Positions 1 through 7,854 are shown, counted from the stretch's first letter. The stretch: DNA of 64,000 nucleotides from Actinoplanes siamensis (GCF_016862395.1 NZ_BOMW01000066.1:1-64000), one strand, 5' to 3'. Made by a program: numbers and translations. Notes: generated from the sequence alone by a model not told the origin.

Positions 1-19
1 AAAATGAAGTCGCCCACGG

Positions 20-331
20 TCACGCCGCCTCGCGGCGCCGGCCGGAGCCGCGGCCCTCATCCAGCCACTGCTGCACCGCGTCGAGCGGTCGGGAGATGAC
101 CAGGTCTCGCAGGTGCAGCACGCCAAGGCTCGGGTACAGCCGCGCGGCCTCTTCGAACTGGTCCCAGAGGTGCGCGGCTAGCACCCAGCCGGTGCCGTAC
201 TGCTGCACCAGCAGCTCGATCGCCGACGCGCACGGCCACACCGTCGGCGCCGCATGATCCGAGCAGACGCCGGTGGGCAGGATCTGCCTGTGGGTGGCGC
301 TTGCCGCTGTGCCGAGTTCCTGAGTGAGCAT
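20..331 (-). CDS. hypothetical protein, 103 aa
   Basis: Small soluble protein with no domain I recognise. The ATG at 331 is preceded by a good ribosome site (GGAGGAG, five bases upstream), which supports the start. The middle is helical and aromatic-rich and the last ten residues are basic (RGSGRRRE). It lies downstream of, and co-directional with, the XRE/TPR regulator but is separated from it by about 230 bases containing two hairpins. Function unknown; it could be host or mobile-element DNA. Confidence 0.5.
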   Translation of the reverse strand: MLTQELGTAASATHRQILPTGVCSDHAAPTVWPCASAIELLVQQYGTGWVLAAHLWDQFEEAARLYPSLGVLHLRDLVISRPLDAVQQWLDEGRGSGRRREAA

Positions 332-401
332 GCCCGCTCCTCCGCCGCGTCCAAGGGCTCAGCGCGGCGGGTCCGGGCATTTTCCATGGTTGATCTAGAC
401 C

Positions 402-437
402 GACCGGCCCGCCGCGCTGGGCGACGACGGGCCGGTC
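402..437 (-). terminator. stem-loop between regulator and small gene
   Basis: GACCGGCCCG (402-411) and CGGGCCGGTC (428-437) form a perfect 10-bp stem with a 16-base loop. It lies downstream of the minus-strand regulator and has no U-tract, so termination is inferred only. Confidence 0.35.
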
Positions 438-544
438 GGAAATCTCTCAATCCCGGCTGCCCGCCGTCGCTGCGATCAAGAGTGACGGATGGCACACCAG
501 GAGTGAAGGTAGGCGACGTACCAGCAGAAACCCGCGCCAGGAGG

Positions 545-567
545 AACTGGTACGCCTGATACCAGTT
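545..567 (-). terminator. small hairpin at the end of the regulator gene
   Basis: AACTGGT (545-551) and ACCAGTT (561-567) pair across a 9-base loop and overlap the regulator stop codon. This is either part of its 3' end structure or an operator half; no U-tract is present. Confidence 0.25.
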
Positions 568-1816
568 ACCGTTCGGTACCTACCAGCTCGGCCAGCGCGG
601 CCAATTCGGTGCCCAACGCCCGCTTCTTCTCGGCGATGATCGACGAGACCAGATCAGTCGCCAACCGCTGATGCCGGAGCCATGCCGGCGCCGTCTCCTT
701 CAAGGTCAGCAGCACACCCTGGGCATCGTCTGGCTGGCCGACCTGCAAGTGCGCAGCAGCCACATCAAGCTGATGCCGATTCCGGTTGTTGGACGTTGGG
801 CGCTCCGAAACCGGAGCGGTTCTCGCAAGCTCCAGCGCCCGGTCCGGATGCCCAGCGATCAGCTCCGACTCAACTCGCTTCCACGCCACGGTGGTTGGGC
901 AGAAAGCACCGATGGTGGCCGGCCCGGGCGAGAGGAGAGCGGTTGGCACCCGGTCACCGATTCGGACCGCGGCGGCCGCTGCGGCGTTGAGCATCCCGTC
1001 GGCGTCGTCGTCCCGGTTGTTCCGCACCGCGGCGGCGCCCGCACGCAGCAACAGCCAGCCCCATACGGCGAGTTGCGCCGGGTTCGGCCGAGCGAAGCTG
1101 GGGTTGATCGCGTCCGCAGTTACAACGGCAAGCTGCTCGACCTCGTCGAAGCGGGCCTGGCGGAGCATCAGCCAGCACATTGTTGTGATGACCGATCCGC
1201 CGATGACATCGTTGCCGGCCCGGCCCGCAGCGTCCAGGGCATCGTTGAGCGCCTGGTGCGCGAGGTCGAACGCGTGCAGCTGGATCAGCGTTGTACCGGC
1301 CAGCTGGTAGGTCTGGGCCATCAGCTCAAGAGCTTGTGCGCGGTCATCGGTCGAGGCCTCGCTGACGGCTGATCGGGCTTCGGTGATCAGCAGGGGCAAC
1401 CCGGAGAGGGTGGTGGCATAGTCGTCCCGGTGGTAGGCCACGTCGAGGGCCCGAATGGCGTTGCTGACTTCGACGAGGCTTGGTGCATCTACCTCGGGCC
1501 CGTTGATCAGCACGCCGCGGAGGCCTCGTGGCGGCTGCAGAGCTTGCCGGAGTTGGATCAGCCCGAGCTGGTCAATGTCGGATACAGCTGCCGCGGTCTC
1601 CCTGGAGGCATCGCCAAGCAGTCTTGTGGCCGGGACGCCTAGCGCCCGTGCAAGACGGTTGAGCGTCGACATCCGCGGGTTCCCGCCGGATTTTCCCTGT
1701 TCAAGCTTCCGGATCGTCTCGACGCTAACGCCGGCCGCTTCTGCCAGGTCTTCCTGGGTCATCGGACGTGCGCGGCGGAAACGTGCGATGTTCTCACCGA
1801 TAGTCGGCTGGGCCAC
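566..1816 (-). CDS. XRE-family HTH regulator with TPR-like C-terminal region
   Basis: About 416 aa. The N-terminus (residues ~5-70) is a classic Cro/C1 helix-turn-helix (TQEDLAEAAGVSVETIRKLE). The remaining ~340 residues are alpha-helical with repeated Ala/Leu helices, as in the TPR-type sensor domain of actinobacterial regulators that bind peptides or small ligands. I chose GTG at 1816 because AGGGAG lies about seven bases upstream and because the longer upstream reading is low-complexity. It is probably a stand-alone transcriptional regulator. It is not obviously part of the phage lysogeny switch, which sits at 51 kb, and could be host DNA. Confidence 0.8.
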   Translation of the reverse strand: MAQPTIGENIARFRRARPMTQEDLAEAAGVSVETIRKLEQGKSGGNPRMSTLNRLARALGVPATRLLGDASRETAAAVSDIDQLGLIQLRQALQPPRGLRGVLINGPEVDAPSLVEVSNAIRALDVAYHRDDYATTLSGLPLLITEARSAVSEASTDDRAQALELMAQTYQLAGTTLIQLHAFDLAHQALNDALDAAGRAGNDVIGGSVITTMCWLMLRQARFDEVEQLAVVTADAINPSFARPNPAQLAVWGWLLLRAGAAAVRNNRDDDADGMLNAAAAAAVRIGDRVPTALLSPGPATIGAFCPTTVAWKRVESELIAGHPDRALELARTAPVSERPTSNNRNRHQLDVAAAHLQVGQPDDAQGVLLTLKETAPAWLRHQRLATDLVSSIIAEKKRALGTELAALAELVGTER

Positions 1817-1976
1817 TGCTGACTCCCTGGTAGAGGACAGGGTGTGGCGGCCGGCCTCTACCCCGGCCGCCACTGTCGACGGTAGCGCGACAGAGCCTGG
1901 AAACGACGAAAGCGCCCCGCCCGTGGGTTATCCACAGGCGGGGCGCGATGTCGGTGGGCCGGTCTACGGTGTCGGC

Positions 1977-2156
1977 ATGGATGAGCTGGCGGCGCGGATC
2001 GAGGCCGAGCTGGTGCGGGTGCTGGCCCAGGAACGGGCCGCCGGCCGGGAGGTCGGGGAGGGCCAGGTGGCACTCACCGACGACGACGGGACGCCGGTGC
2101 TGCGGTTGGCCAGCGTGGCGGGAATCGCGGCGAGGGTGGCCCGGTCCTGGCTTTAG
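1977..2156 (+). CDS. hypothetical small protein, 59 aa
   Basis: Acidic, helical peptide beginning MDELAARIEAELVRVLAQ, divergent from the regulator. No family recognised. A TTATCCACA sequence lies 40 bases upstream (1928-1936). Translation is plausible from codon use, but no strong ribosome site is seen, so confidence is moderate. Confidence 0.4.
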   Translation: MDELAARIEAELVRVLAQERAAGREVGEGQVALTDDDGTPVLRLASVAGIAARVARSWL

Positions 2157-2209
2157 CTCACCCGATCGAGGGATGCGTCCGCATGGCGGCCGGCTGGGAG
2201 GATCGGCCG

Positions 2210-2452
2210 ATGGCTGACCTACCTCATGCACTGCCCGCGGGCGTCCTCGACGCCTTGCGCATCCACCGAGAGCAGAGGACGGCCGCCGTCCGGCGGGTCA
2301 TCGAGCAGACGACGCCGGAGGACGATCCGGAGCAGGCGCGCAAGGCGCTCTCCGTCGACCTGCGGGCCGCGGTCATCCGCGGCGAGGTCGATGCGGGCGG
2401 GCTGGCCGATGTGCTGGCCGAGTACGTGGCCCGCGATCGGGACGGTGCCTGA
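2210..2452 (+). CDS. hypothetical protein, 80 aa
   Basis: Begins MADLPHALPAGVLDALRIH; GGGAGG lies eight bases before the ATG. Helical throughout, with an acidic segment (TTPEDDPEQ). It follows the 59-aa gene on the same strand and runs into a terminator-like hairpin. No recognised domain. Confidence 0.5.
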   Translation: MADLPHALPAGVLDALRIHREQRTAAVRRVIEQTTPEDDPEQARKALSVDLRAAVIRGEVDAGGLADVLAEYVARDRDGA

Positions 2453-2469
2453 CCCTGGACACGGAGAAG

Positions 2470-2499
2470 CACCCCACCTCCGCGAAACGGGGGTGGGTG
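2470..2499. terminator. bidirectional terminator-like hairpin
   Basis: CACCCCACCTCCG (2470-2482) and CGGGGGTGGGTG (2488-2499) form a GC-rich, slightly imperfect stem. It lies between two convergent genes (plus gene ending 2452, minus holin-like gene ending 2536), followed on the plus strand by TTCAGTTTC. Confidence 0.5.
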
Positions 2500-2535
2500 T
2501 TCAGTTTCGGGTGCAGGAGTCAGCGTTCCAATCCG

Positions 2536-2907
2536 TCACGCCGCGAGGTCGTACTGGTCCGGCCCCCAGCCGACCGAGACGCCGGTGGTCGACGCGGCCG
2601 GCGCGGCCCACACCCCGAGCGCCGACGCGACCGCGCCCAGGATCAGGAGCAGCTCGTCCGACGTGATCCCTCCGGGCACCACCGCGGTCGCCACGCCCAG
2701 CCCGGCCGTCGCCGCAAACAGCAGCGTCTTAAGCCACGGCGCGGACGGCACCAACGGCACCAGGTAGGTGACGAGCACCGCCACCAATGCGGCCGCGAGA
2801 GTGATCCCCTCGGCCAGGTCGAGCCGGTGGTTACCGAACAGCTGCGGCCACGCCGCGACGACGAGCGCGACCAGAAGGGCGACGATCGCCTTACCGTTCT
2901 TGAGCAT
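2536..2907 (-). CDS. holin-like membrane protein
   Basis: 123 aa with three hydrophobic segments: residues ~7-22 (IVALLVALVVAAWPQLF), ~32-48 and ~58-95. The charged N-terminus MLKNGK and small size are typical of actinophage holins, which form pores that release the endolysin. Its position at the distal end of the late operon, 1.4 kb from the endolysin, fits. ATG at 2907 is preferred over 2919 because GGAG is correctly spaced only for the former. Two further membrane proteins lie upstream, so which one sets lysis timing cannot be told. Confidence 0.6.
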   Translation of the reverse strand: MLKNGKAIVALLVALVVAAWPQLFGNHRLDLAEGITLAAALVAVLVTYLVPLVPSAPWLKTLLFAATAGLGVATAVVPGGITSDELLLILGAVASALGVWAAPAASTTGVSVGWGPDQYDLAA

Positions 2908-2927
2908 GGTGGTCTCCATTTCGGGGA

Positions 2928-3191
2928 TTAGGCGCGGGGCGGCCAGGCCCAGTGGCCCGGGCCCTCGCCCTCGGTGCGAGAGGTGGCCCAGTAGGTGTCC
3001 GGGCCGTCGAGCAGGACTTGCAGGTTGGCGGCGTCGCCGCCGAACGTGCGCACCACCACGGCCGGGAGGGTCTGGCCCTCGCCGGTCATGTTGGCGGTGG
3101 TGACCGCTTCGGCCCGCCGAGCCTGGATGGCGTCGGCGTCGTGCTGGGTGAGGGTGTAGTGGACGATCCGGCCGACGGTGGGCAGCGGCAT
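2928..3191 (-). CDS. phage hypothetical protein, 87 aa
   Basis: Begins MPLPTVGRIVHYTLTQHDAD and contains VVRTFGG and a C-terminal GPGHWAWPP segment. Small proteins of this type (VGRIVHYTL... with a PAxVV core) recur next to lysis genes in actinophages and Streptomyces prophages, and their role is unknown. The ribosome site is AGGAGGT, immediately upstream, in a palindrome shared with the divergent plus-strand gene at 3216. Confidence 0.6.
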   Translation of the reverse strand: MPLPTVGRIVHYTLTQHDADAIQARRAEAVTTANMTGEGQTLPAVVVRTFGGDAANLQVLLDGPDTYWATSRTEGEGPGHWAWPPRA

Positions 3192-3195
3192 GATG

Positions 3196-3208
3196 ACCTC
3201 CTGGAGGT
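3196..3208. promoter_or_regulatory. palindrome providing a ribosome site on both strands
   Basis: ACCTCC-T-GGAGGT. Read on plus it gives GGAGG eight bases before ATG 3216; read on minus it gives AGGAGGT just before ATG 3191. The two divergent genes therefore share one 13-base translation-initiation element, and only about 24 bases separate their start codons. Confidence 0.6.
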
Positions 3209-3215
3209 GATCGAG

Positions 3216-3533
3216 ATGGTGAAAGAACGTCCACCCGTCGACGGGCTGGACGGGCGTCAGCGGATGGAGCTGGCCGCGGTGAGTGGCCACGCCGAGCGGA
3301 TGCTGCTCGCGCTCGGCCGGCCAGCCGACGACCAGGCGGTCGCCGAGCTGCGCACGCTCAGCACGGACCCGGTCGTCTACGGGGTCGCGCTGGGCAACGA
3401 GCTCGGCGCGATCGATCACGATCCGGATCTGTGGGGCCACCGGCGGCCGATGGCCGACCTGTACCGGGCGTGCGGCGCCGACCTCGATGTAGCCGAGCGC
3501 CAGCGGGCATGGCGGGCCGCGCAACGCTGGTGA
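3216..3533 (+). CDS. plus-strand moron-like hypothetical protein, 105 aa
   Basis: Soluble, helical protein (begins MVKERPPVDGLDGRQRMELA). It is oriented against the late operon, with a good ribosome site (GGAGG, eight bases upstream). The opposite strand over this stretch reads as low-complexity Arg/Pro/Ala, so the plus frame is the coding one. No family recognised. Position among lysis genes and reverse orientation suggest a moron expressed in the lysogen. Confidence 0.55.
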   Translation: MVKERPPVDGLDGRQRMELAAVSGHAERMLLALGRPADDQAVAELRTLSTDPVVYGVALGNELGAIDHDPDLWGHRRPMADLYRACGADLDVAERQRAWRAAQRW

Positions 3534-3582
3534 CCCTCGCGCTCAGGCCGGGGGCCGGATGGCCGAACATGGAGAGGCGAGA

Positions 3583-3642
3583 CGCCCGGCCGGCGGAAGC
3601 AATGGGTCACTGACGGTCATCACCCACCTGCCAGGCCGGGCG
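3583..3642. terminator. nested stem-loop between convergent genes
   Basis: The outer arms CGCCCGGCC (3583-3591) and GGCCGGGCG (3634-3642) enclose an inner TGGGT/ACCCA stem. It sits between the plus gene ending 3533 and the minus gene ending 3648 and could terminate both transcripts. There is no U-tract. Confidence 0.45.
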
Positions 3643-3647
3643 CCTGC

Positions 3648-3920
3648 TCAGGTGATCAGCCCCTCGGGCCACGCAGGGGGCGGCGGCGGGTTCCCGTCAG
3701 CGATGTGTCGACGCAGCTGGCCGATGTAGTCGCCCTGGATCCGCTGCGTGCGGCGCAGGTCGGAGACCTCCTTGCGCAGCGTGGCGATGTCCTCCTGGTG
3801 CTGATCGATCATCTGCTGGCCGGCGTCCTGTCGCAGCTTCCGGTCACTGCCCCGCTTGGTCAGCACGGCAGAGAAGACGACCCCGATCAGCGTGAGAAGC
3901 GCACCGATCACAGGGTCCAT
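3648..3920 (-). CDS. small membrane-anchored coiled-coil protein, holin-like
   Basis: 90 aa: one N-terminal membrane span (residues ~4-19, VIGALLTLIGVVFSAVL), then a charged coiled coil (HQEDIATLRKEVSDLRR) and a proline-rich tail. The architecture resembles phage accessory holins or Rz-like spanins, but neither is proven. ATG 3920 has GGAGG nine bases upstream and overlaps the preceding membrane-protein gene by 13 bases. Confidence 0.55.
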   Translation of the reverse strand: MDPVIGALLTLIGVVFSAVLTKRGSDRKLRQDAGQQMIDQHQEDIATLRKEVSDLRRTQRIQGDYIGQLRRHIADGNPPPPPAWPEGLIT

Positions 3921-4339
3921 GCGCGCCACCCTCCAGTGCCTCGGCGCACCCCCGGGGGGATGCCGCCGGCAATCAGATGCACGAACGCGGCGAACGCCAG
4001 CCAGATCACCGCGCTGACGTAGCCGAGCGGGACGGCGCCGGTCAGCCAGCCGAACGCCGCGTTGATCCCCCACGCGACCTTCAACGCGACCGCCGCCATG
4101 AACGCCGGTGTGTCGTACGCCCGGAACGCGTACCACAGGCAGATCGCGCCGACCGCACCCCAGCACGCCGCCCATGCCGGAAGCGGGACCAGTGTGTCCA
4201 TCCAGGTGTACAGCGGCGACAGTGGCCGGGGGCTGGTGAGCAGGCTCAGGCAGTACACGAAGTCGAGCAGGGTGAAGAAGAGCAGCGCGGCGCCGCGGCG
4301 GCCGAGCCGGGTGGCGAGCCGGCTGGCGGCCGCGGTCAC
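3908..4339 (-). CDS. multi-pass membrane protein of the lysis module
   Basis: 143 aa with about four hydrophobic segments (for example GAALLFFTLLDFVYCLSLL, AWAACWGAVGAICLWYAF and SAVIWLAFAAFVHLIAGG). GTG 4339 overlaps the endolysin stop in GTGA, so it is translationally coupled to the endolysin. It may be a holin or antiholin. No recognised family. Confidence 0.55.
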   Translation of the reverse strand: MTAAASRLATRLGRRGAALLFFTLLDFVYCLSLLTSPRPLSPLYTWMDTLVPLPAWAACWGAVGAICLWYAFRAYDTPAFMAAVALKVAWGINAAFGWLTGAVPLGYVSAVIWLAFAAFVHLIAGGIPPGVRRGTGGWRAWTL

Positions 4340-5082
4340 GACGCCAGCCGGTCGCGCAGCTCGTTCGCCACGTCCTCGGCCAGCTCGCGCGGCACGGCCT
4401 GAGCGACGGCCGCCGCGATCTTCTCCGGCGCCAGGCCGGCCAGGATCGCCGCCACGATACCGGCCTCGTCGATCGGGGAGTCCGGCTGTTCGAACACCTT
4501 GGCCAGCACCGCGCGCAGGTTGTTGCGGATCTCGATCAGCGTGGTCCCGGCAGTGGTCTGGCTCTCGCCCCGGCCGAATGTATCGTCCCAGGCGGACGAG
4601 GCCTGCTCGAGCTGCGGCTTGAGCTTCGCGGCGGTGGCGGTCGCGATCTTCTCGATGTCCTCGGGCGTCACGTCGTCCTCCTGGATCAGGCCCCATGGGG
4701 CGGTCGAGGTGTTGCCGGTGTGGTCGTGCCGTGCGCTGAGGTGCGCGTGGCCGGTGTGCGGGTCGCTGGACCCGGTGTAAGTCCGCCAGGTCCAGCCGCG
4801 GCTACGTGAGGCGATCCGGCGGTTCCAGATGATGTACTCCAGCCGGGGGTCGCCTCGCAGGCGCTCAACCAGGGCGCCGAACGGGACCGGCCACGGCCCA
4901 TCCGAGTCGATGTCAATCGCAAGCACCCGGCCGGCGCCGTCCGGGTTGTGGTCCGAGGTGCGCGAGGCGTGCGCGGTGTCGCCGATCCAGCCGTCGGAAC
5001 TCTTGTCGCGCCGGGGCGACAGGCGGTTGAACTCGGCTCGCAGGGTCACCAGGCAGGTGACCAGGTAGGGAGTAGCGGCCAT
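4336..5082 (-). CDS. endolysin, M15-type peptidase domain
   Basis: 248 aa. Residues ~20-115 carry zinc peptidase-type motifs: TSDHNPDG, AIDID and HTGHAHLS. These match the His/Asp ligand pattern of M15/VanY-like L,D-endopeptidases that cut peptidoglycan stems in actinophage lysins. The C-terminal ~110 residues are helical (VTPEDIEKIATATAAKLK and DEAGIVAAILAGLAPEKI), probably a wall-binding or oligomerisation region. There is no signal peptide, so release would depend on the adjacent holin-like proteins. ATG 5082 has GAGGAG six bases upstream. Confidence 0.75.
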   Translation of the reverse strand: MAATPYLVTCLVTLRAEFNRLSPRRDKSSDGWIGDTAHASRTSDHNPDGAGRVLAIDIDSDGPWPVPFGALVERLRGDPRLEYIIWNRRIASRSRGWTWRTYTGSSDPHTGHAHLSARHDHTGNTSTAPWGLIQEDDVTPEDIEKIATATAAKLKPQLEQASSAWDDTFGRGESQTTAGTTLIEIRNNLRAVLAKVFEQPDSPIDEAGIVAAILAGLAPEKIAAAVAQAVPRELAEDVANELRDRLAS

Positions 5083-5152
5083 GGGGGCTCCTCACTCTTA
5101 CGTGCAGATGGGGCGGAAGCCCGTCGATTTCCTCTTGTGATCATGCTCGGCA

Positions 5153-5166
5153 AAAGGTTAACCTTT
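5153..5166. promoter_or_regulatory. perfect palindrome, probable operator of the Phd-like gene
   Basis: AAAGGTTAACCTTT is a 14-base perfect palindrome ending five bases before the GTG start of the Phd/YefM-like gene. Antitoxins of this family bind palindromes over their own promoter, so autoregulation is a reasonable inference. No Shine-Dalgarno is visible, which suggests a leaderless or near-leaderless transcript. Confidence 0.5.
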
Positions 5167-5171
5167 GGCCT

Positions 5172-5756
5172 GTGAACAGGAAGTACATCGGAATCAAGGA
5201 GGCGCGGCCGCTGCTGGGCGACCTCGTCACCGCCGTCCAGCAGGGCGCCGACATCGTCCTCACCCGCAACGGCAAGCCCGCCGCCCGACTCGTCCGCTAC
5301 CAGGAGGCACCAATGCCCACCGTCGACACCCTCAAGGCTGCCGCGCACGACCTCGCCCGCCAGATCGACGACGAGGCAGCAGCGATGGCCCGGCGAGAGC
5401 GCTACGAGGTGCAGAAGTCGGAGACCAACCGCAGGTGGGTCAGCGGCCAGGCCGTGGCCGAGGCCATGCGGCGCCTGAGCAACGAGCTGCGCACCGTCGA
5501 CCCGACGGTCCGGTTGAGCGAAGACACTGAGCGCGCCCTCCACAACGAGGATCTGCCCGTGTACGCCGACACCGACCGGACCTGGTTCGACCGGTGGCGC
5601 ATCTACGCCACCCCGCTCGGTGATCGGCTGCGGCACGCCGCGTGGCACTGGGTAGAGGGCTACTGGCAGGTGCGCGACGGGCGGGACGCCGGGGAGTATC
5701 TGGCCACCGCCTCCGCCGCGCTCGCCGCGACAGATGGCGAGTGGGCGGCCCGCTGA
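5172..5756 (+). CDS. Phd/YefM-type antitoxin-like regulator with long C-terminal extension
   Basis: 194 aa. Residues 1-45 match the Phd/YefM fold (IGIKEARPLLGDLVTAVQQG, then ADIVLTRNGKPAARLV), a DNA-binding dimer that normally neutralises a Doc or RelE toxin. The remaining ~150 residues are charged and helical and do not resemble a toxin. No toxin gene adjoins: the next gene is a convergent secreted protein ending four bases away. It is transcribed against the late operon behind its own palindrome, so it is probably a moron, acting as an orphan regulator or an antitoxin against a host toxin. Confidence 0.65.
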   Translation: MNRKYIGIKEARPLLGDLVTAVQQGADIVLTRNGKPAARLVRYQEAPMPTVDTLKAAAHDLARQIDDEAAAMARRERYEVQKSETNRRWVSGQAVAEAMRRLSNELRTVDPTVRLSEDTERALHNEDLPVYADTDRTWFDRWRIYATPLGDRLRHAAWHWVEGYWQVRDGRDAGEYLATASAALAATDGEWAAR

Positions 5757-5759
5757 CCG

Positions 5760-6884
5760 TCAGGAGCGGCCAGCGCTCCCCGCGGTTGTCGGGTCCGGCC
5801 ACGGGCTCGGCGGCGTGGTCGGGTCGGATGCCGGCCTGGTCGTCGGAGGAGTGGTGGTCGGCGGCGCCCCGGGGCCGCCGGGTTCGGCGCAGGCGGCCGC
5901 GTTGCGGGCGGCGCCCTGGGCGATCGCGGCCAGATCGGTCGCCGATGTCCACGTCTGCGCGGCGTTTTGCGCCTCCGCGATGTACCGGTCCCCCGCCGCG
6001 CACCAGGACCCGCCGAAGACCGGCGGGCCGGGCGGGGATGCGGCGATGCGCAGGTGTCCCAGCACGGTGTCGACATCGGTACCCTGCCGACCCACGACGG
6101 CGGTCATCGCCTCCCGGCCGATCGGGTACGCCAGGTCCAGCATGAGGAGCGCCGAGTACGAACCATGGTCGAGTTCCTGGGCGACGGTCCGGCCGTCGGC
6201 GTACGGCCAGCCGGCCCACGAGACGTTGTAGGCGGAGATCTCGCGGCGGGTCAGCGACGTCACCTGGGCGGCCAGGCCACCCCGGTCGAACCCCGCCGCC
6301 TTGGAGCGCAGCAGATAGTGCGCCACGGACGCGTTGACGTTGTGGATGCACGGCCGGTCCGCGCTAGGCACGTCGGCAGCCGCCCGCGAGTAGGCGAAGC
6401 AGTCACCGGCCGAGGTGGTCGACTTGGCCGTGGTCATCAGCAGCTTGACCACAGTCTGCAAAGGCTCCGGGTCGGTGAACACGCCCGCCTGGTAGGCGCG
6501 CAGCAGGGCCGGTCCGACGTGGCCGGACAGCGTGACCGTGTACGTGGTCGACGCCGGATTCTTCGTGCCGTCCTGCCAGGCGTCCAGCGCGGCGCTGACA
6601 CCCCAGCCGCCGTCCGGGTTCCGGGCGTCCATGAGCCGATCGATCAGCACCGGGATGTGCGGATCCGACCAGCCGCGCAGGTCCGCGTACGCGAGCATCG
6701 CGGCCGACCACACCATCGGCTTGAACGACGTCGGCGGCGTCGCGGCCTCGTACCGGGCGATGGCCGTCTCGCCGATCGCGCGCCACTGTTCCGACCGGGT
6801 CAGCGCGGCCGCCGGAGCGGTCGGCAGGCACAAAAAAGCCGCCGTGAGGACGGCGGCAACGAGGACAGCGAGGATGCGTCTCAC
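5760..6884 (-). CDS. secreted alpha-toroid-like protein with Pro/Thr-rich tail
   Basis: 374 aa. A clear Sec signal peptide occupies residues 1-29 (MRRILAVLVAAVLTAAFLCL, cleavage after an Ala-rich stretch). The body contains the prenyltransferase/terpene-cyclase toroid signature NPDGGWG and repeated helical pairs, with Cys residues suited to an extracytoplasmic protein. The last ~35 residues are a Pro/Thr linker with no sorting signal. The start ATG overlaps the tail-fibre stop in ATGA, so it belongs to the late operon, which is unusual for an exported protein. Catalytic residues cannot be assigned. Confidence 0.6.
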   Translation of the reverse strand: MRRILAVLVAAVLTAAFLCLPTAPAAALTRSEQWRAIGETAIARYEAATPPTSFKPMVWSAAMLAYADLRGWSDPHIPVLIDRLMDARNPDGGWGVSAALDAWQDGTKNPASTTYTVTLSGHVGPALLRAYQAGVFTDPEPLQTVVKLLMTTAKSTTSAGDCFAYSRAAADVPSADRPCIHNVNASVAHYLLRSKAAGFDRGGLAAQVTSLTRREISAYNVSWAGWPYADGRTVAQELDHGSYSALLMLDLAYPIGREAMTAVVGRQGTDVDTVLGHLRIAASPPGPPVFGGSWCAAGDRYIAEAQNAAQTWTSATDLAAIAQGAARNAAACAEPGGPGAPPTTTPPTTRPASDPTTPPSPWPDPTTAGSAGRS

Positions 6885-7540
6885 AGGGCAGGCTCCACGA
6901 TCAGGGTGCGGTGGATGACGGCCCCGTTGCTGGCGCCGGTCACCCAGTGCATCGTTCGGACGTTGTAGACGGTCCCGGGGGTGAGGTCGACCGGGTAGCG
7001 CAGGCTGGCGTTGAGCACCGCGGGCTGAGATGTATTGACGGCGGTCCCGACCGTCAGCGCCCGGGTGAAGTCGGGGCCGAGCGTGACAGTGCCCGAGCCG
7101 ATGGCGTTGCCCGCGCGGATCTCGAAGCCGAGCCGGGTCTCGTTGCCGCCGCTGCTGCTTTCGATCCGGCCGCCCACGGTGACGTAGACCGCCCCGGACG
7201 GTGGCGCGGTGAAGGAAAGTCCACAGACGGGGGTCCCCGCGGTAGGGCTGGTCGAGGAGATGCCGGTGATGTCCGTGGGCTCGTTGACCCGGCCGCTGGT
7301 GGACTCGTTGACCATCGAGAGGCGCAGCCAGTTGGTGCCGTCGTAGAGCCGGAACGTCCGGGTGTCGGTCTCGTAGATGACCGCGCCGTGCCGGCCGGTG
7401 GGCCGGGTCGCCGAGGTGCAGAGAATGACACCGCCGACCTTGGCGTCCAGGGCGGCGGCCAAATTCTGGATGTCCTGCGGAACGTTCGGCGCGCTAGACA
7501 GCGACGGGTACGGCAGCGACAGGTTCGCGGTGTTGGGCAC
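6881..7540 (-). CDS. putative tail fibre / baseplate-distal protein
   Basis: 219 aa. The N-terminus has the fibre pattern LPYPSLSSAPNVPQDIQNLA, then GAVIYETDTRTFRLYDGTNW, a motif common at the base of actinophage fibres. The rest is a Ser/Thr/Gly-rich beta-sandwich region probably involved in receptor contact. It lies directly after the baseplate genes. No collagen-like repeats are present. Confidence 0.65.
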   Translation of the reverse strand: MPNTANLSLPYPSLSSAPNVPQDIQNLAAALDAKVGGVILCTSATRPTGRHGAVIYETDTRTFRLYDGTNWLRLSMVNESTSGRVNEPTDITGISSTSPTAGTPVCGLSFTAPPSGAVYVTVGGRIESSSGGNETRLGFEIRAGNAIGSGTVTLGPDFTRALTVGTAVNTSQPAVLNASLRYPVDLTPGTVYNVRTMHWVTGASNGAVIHRTLIVEPAL

Positions 7541-7548
7541 GGTGCTCC

Positions 7549-7854
7549 TTAGCTGGGCGGGGTGCCGACGATGCGGCCGAGGATCAGCAGCGACCCGCCG
7601 GCCTGGTAGAGCACCGCGACGGTGTGCCCGACGGCCGGGGTGTACGGGGACAGGTAGGCGGCCTGGACGATCGTGGCGCGCCAGGAGACCTCCACCAGCG
7701 CAGCACCGTCGGCCGCGGCGCCGGGGGTGACGGTGGCGACGACGGCCGGCTCCACCCAGGACGACGGGGCTCCCTGAGGTGGGCGGCTGCGGGTGATCTC
7801 CGCGGCCAGCTTGGTGGTGTTCAACGGGGAGATCCCTGCAGGGCCTGGAAGCAT
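7549..7854 (-). CDS. minor tail / baseplate protein, ~101 aa
   Basis: Small beta-rich protein with a VGHTVAVLYQAGGSLLILGR segment that looks like the OB-like domain of phage baseplate spike components. The start is uncertain: ATG 7854 overlaps the exonuclease gene by 34 bases, while a downstream TTG near 7825 has better spacing to a GGGA. Position between baseplate and fibre genes supports a structural role. Confidence 0.5.
   Translation of the reverse strand: MLPGPAGISPLNTTKLAAEITRSRPPQGAPSSWVEPAVVATVTPGAAADGAALVEVSWRATIVQAAYLSPYTPAVGHTVAVLYQAGGSLLILGRIVGTPPS

Noticed and set aside
1928..1936. TTATCCACA (DnaA-box-like) upstream of the 59-aa gene
   Set aside because: A single box with no repeats or initiator nearby; not taken as an origin, unlike the box in the iteron array.
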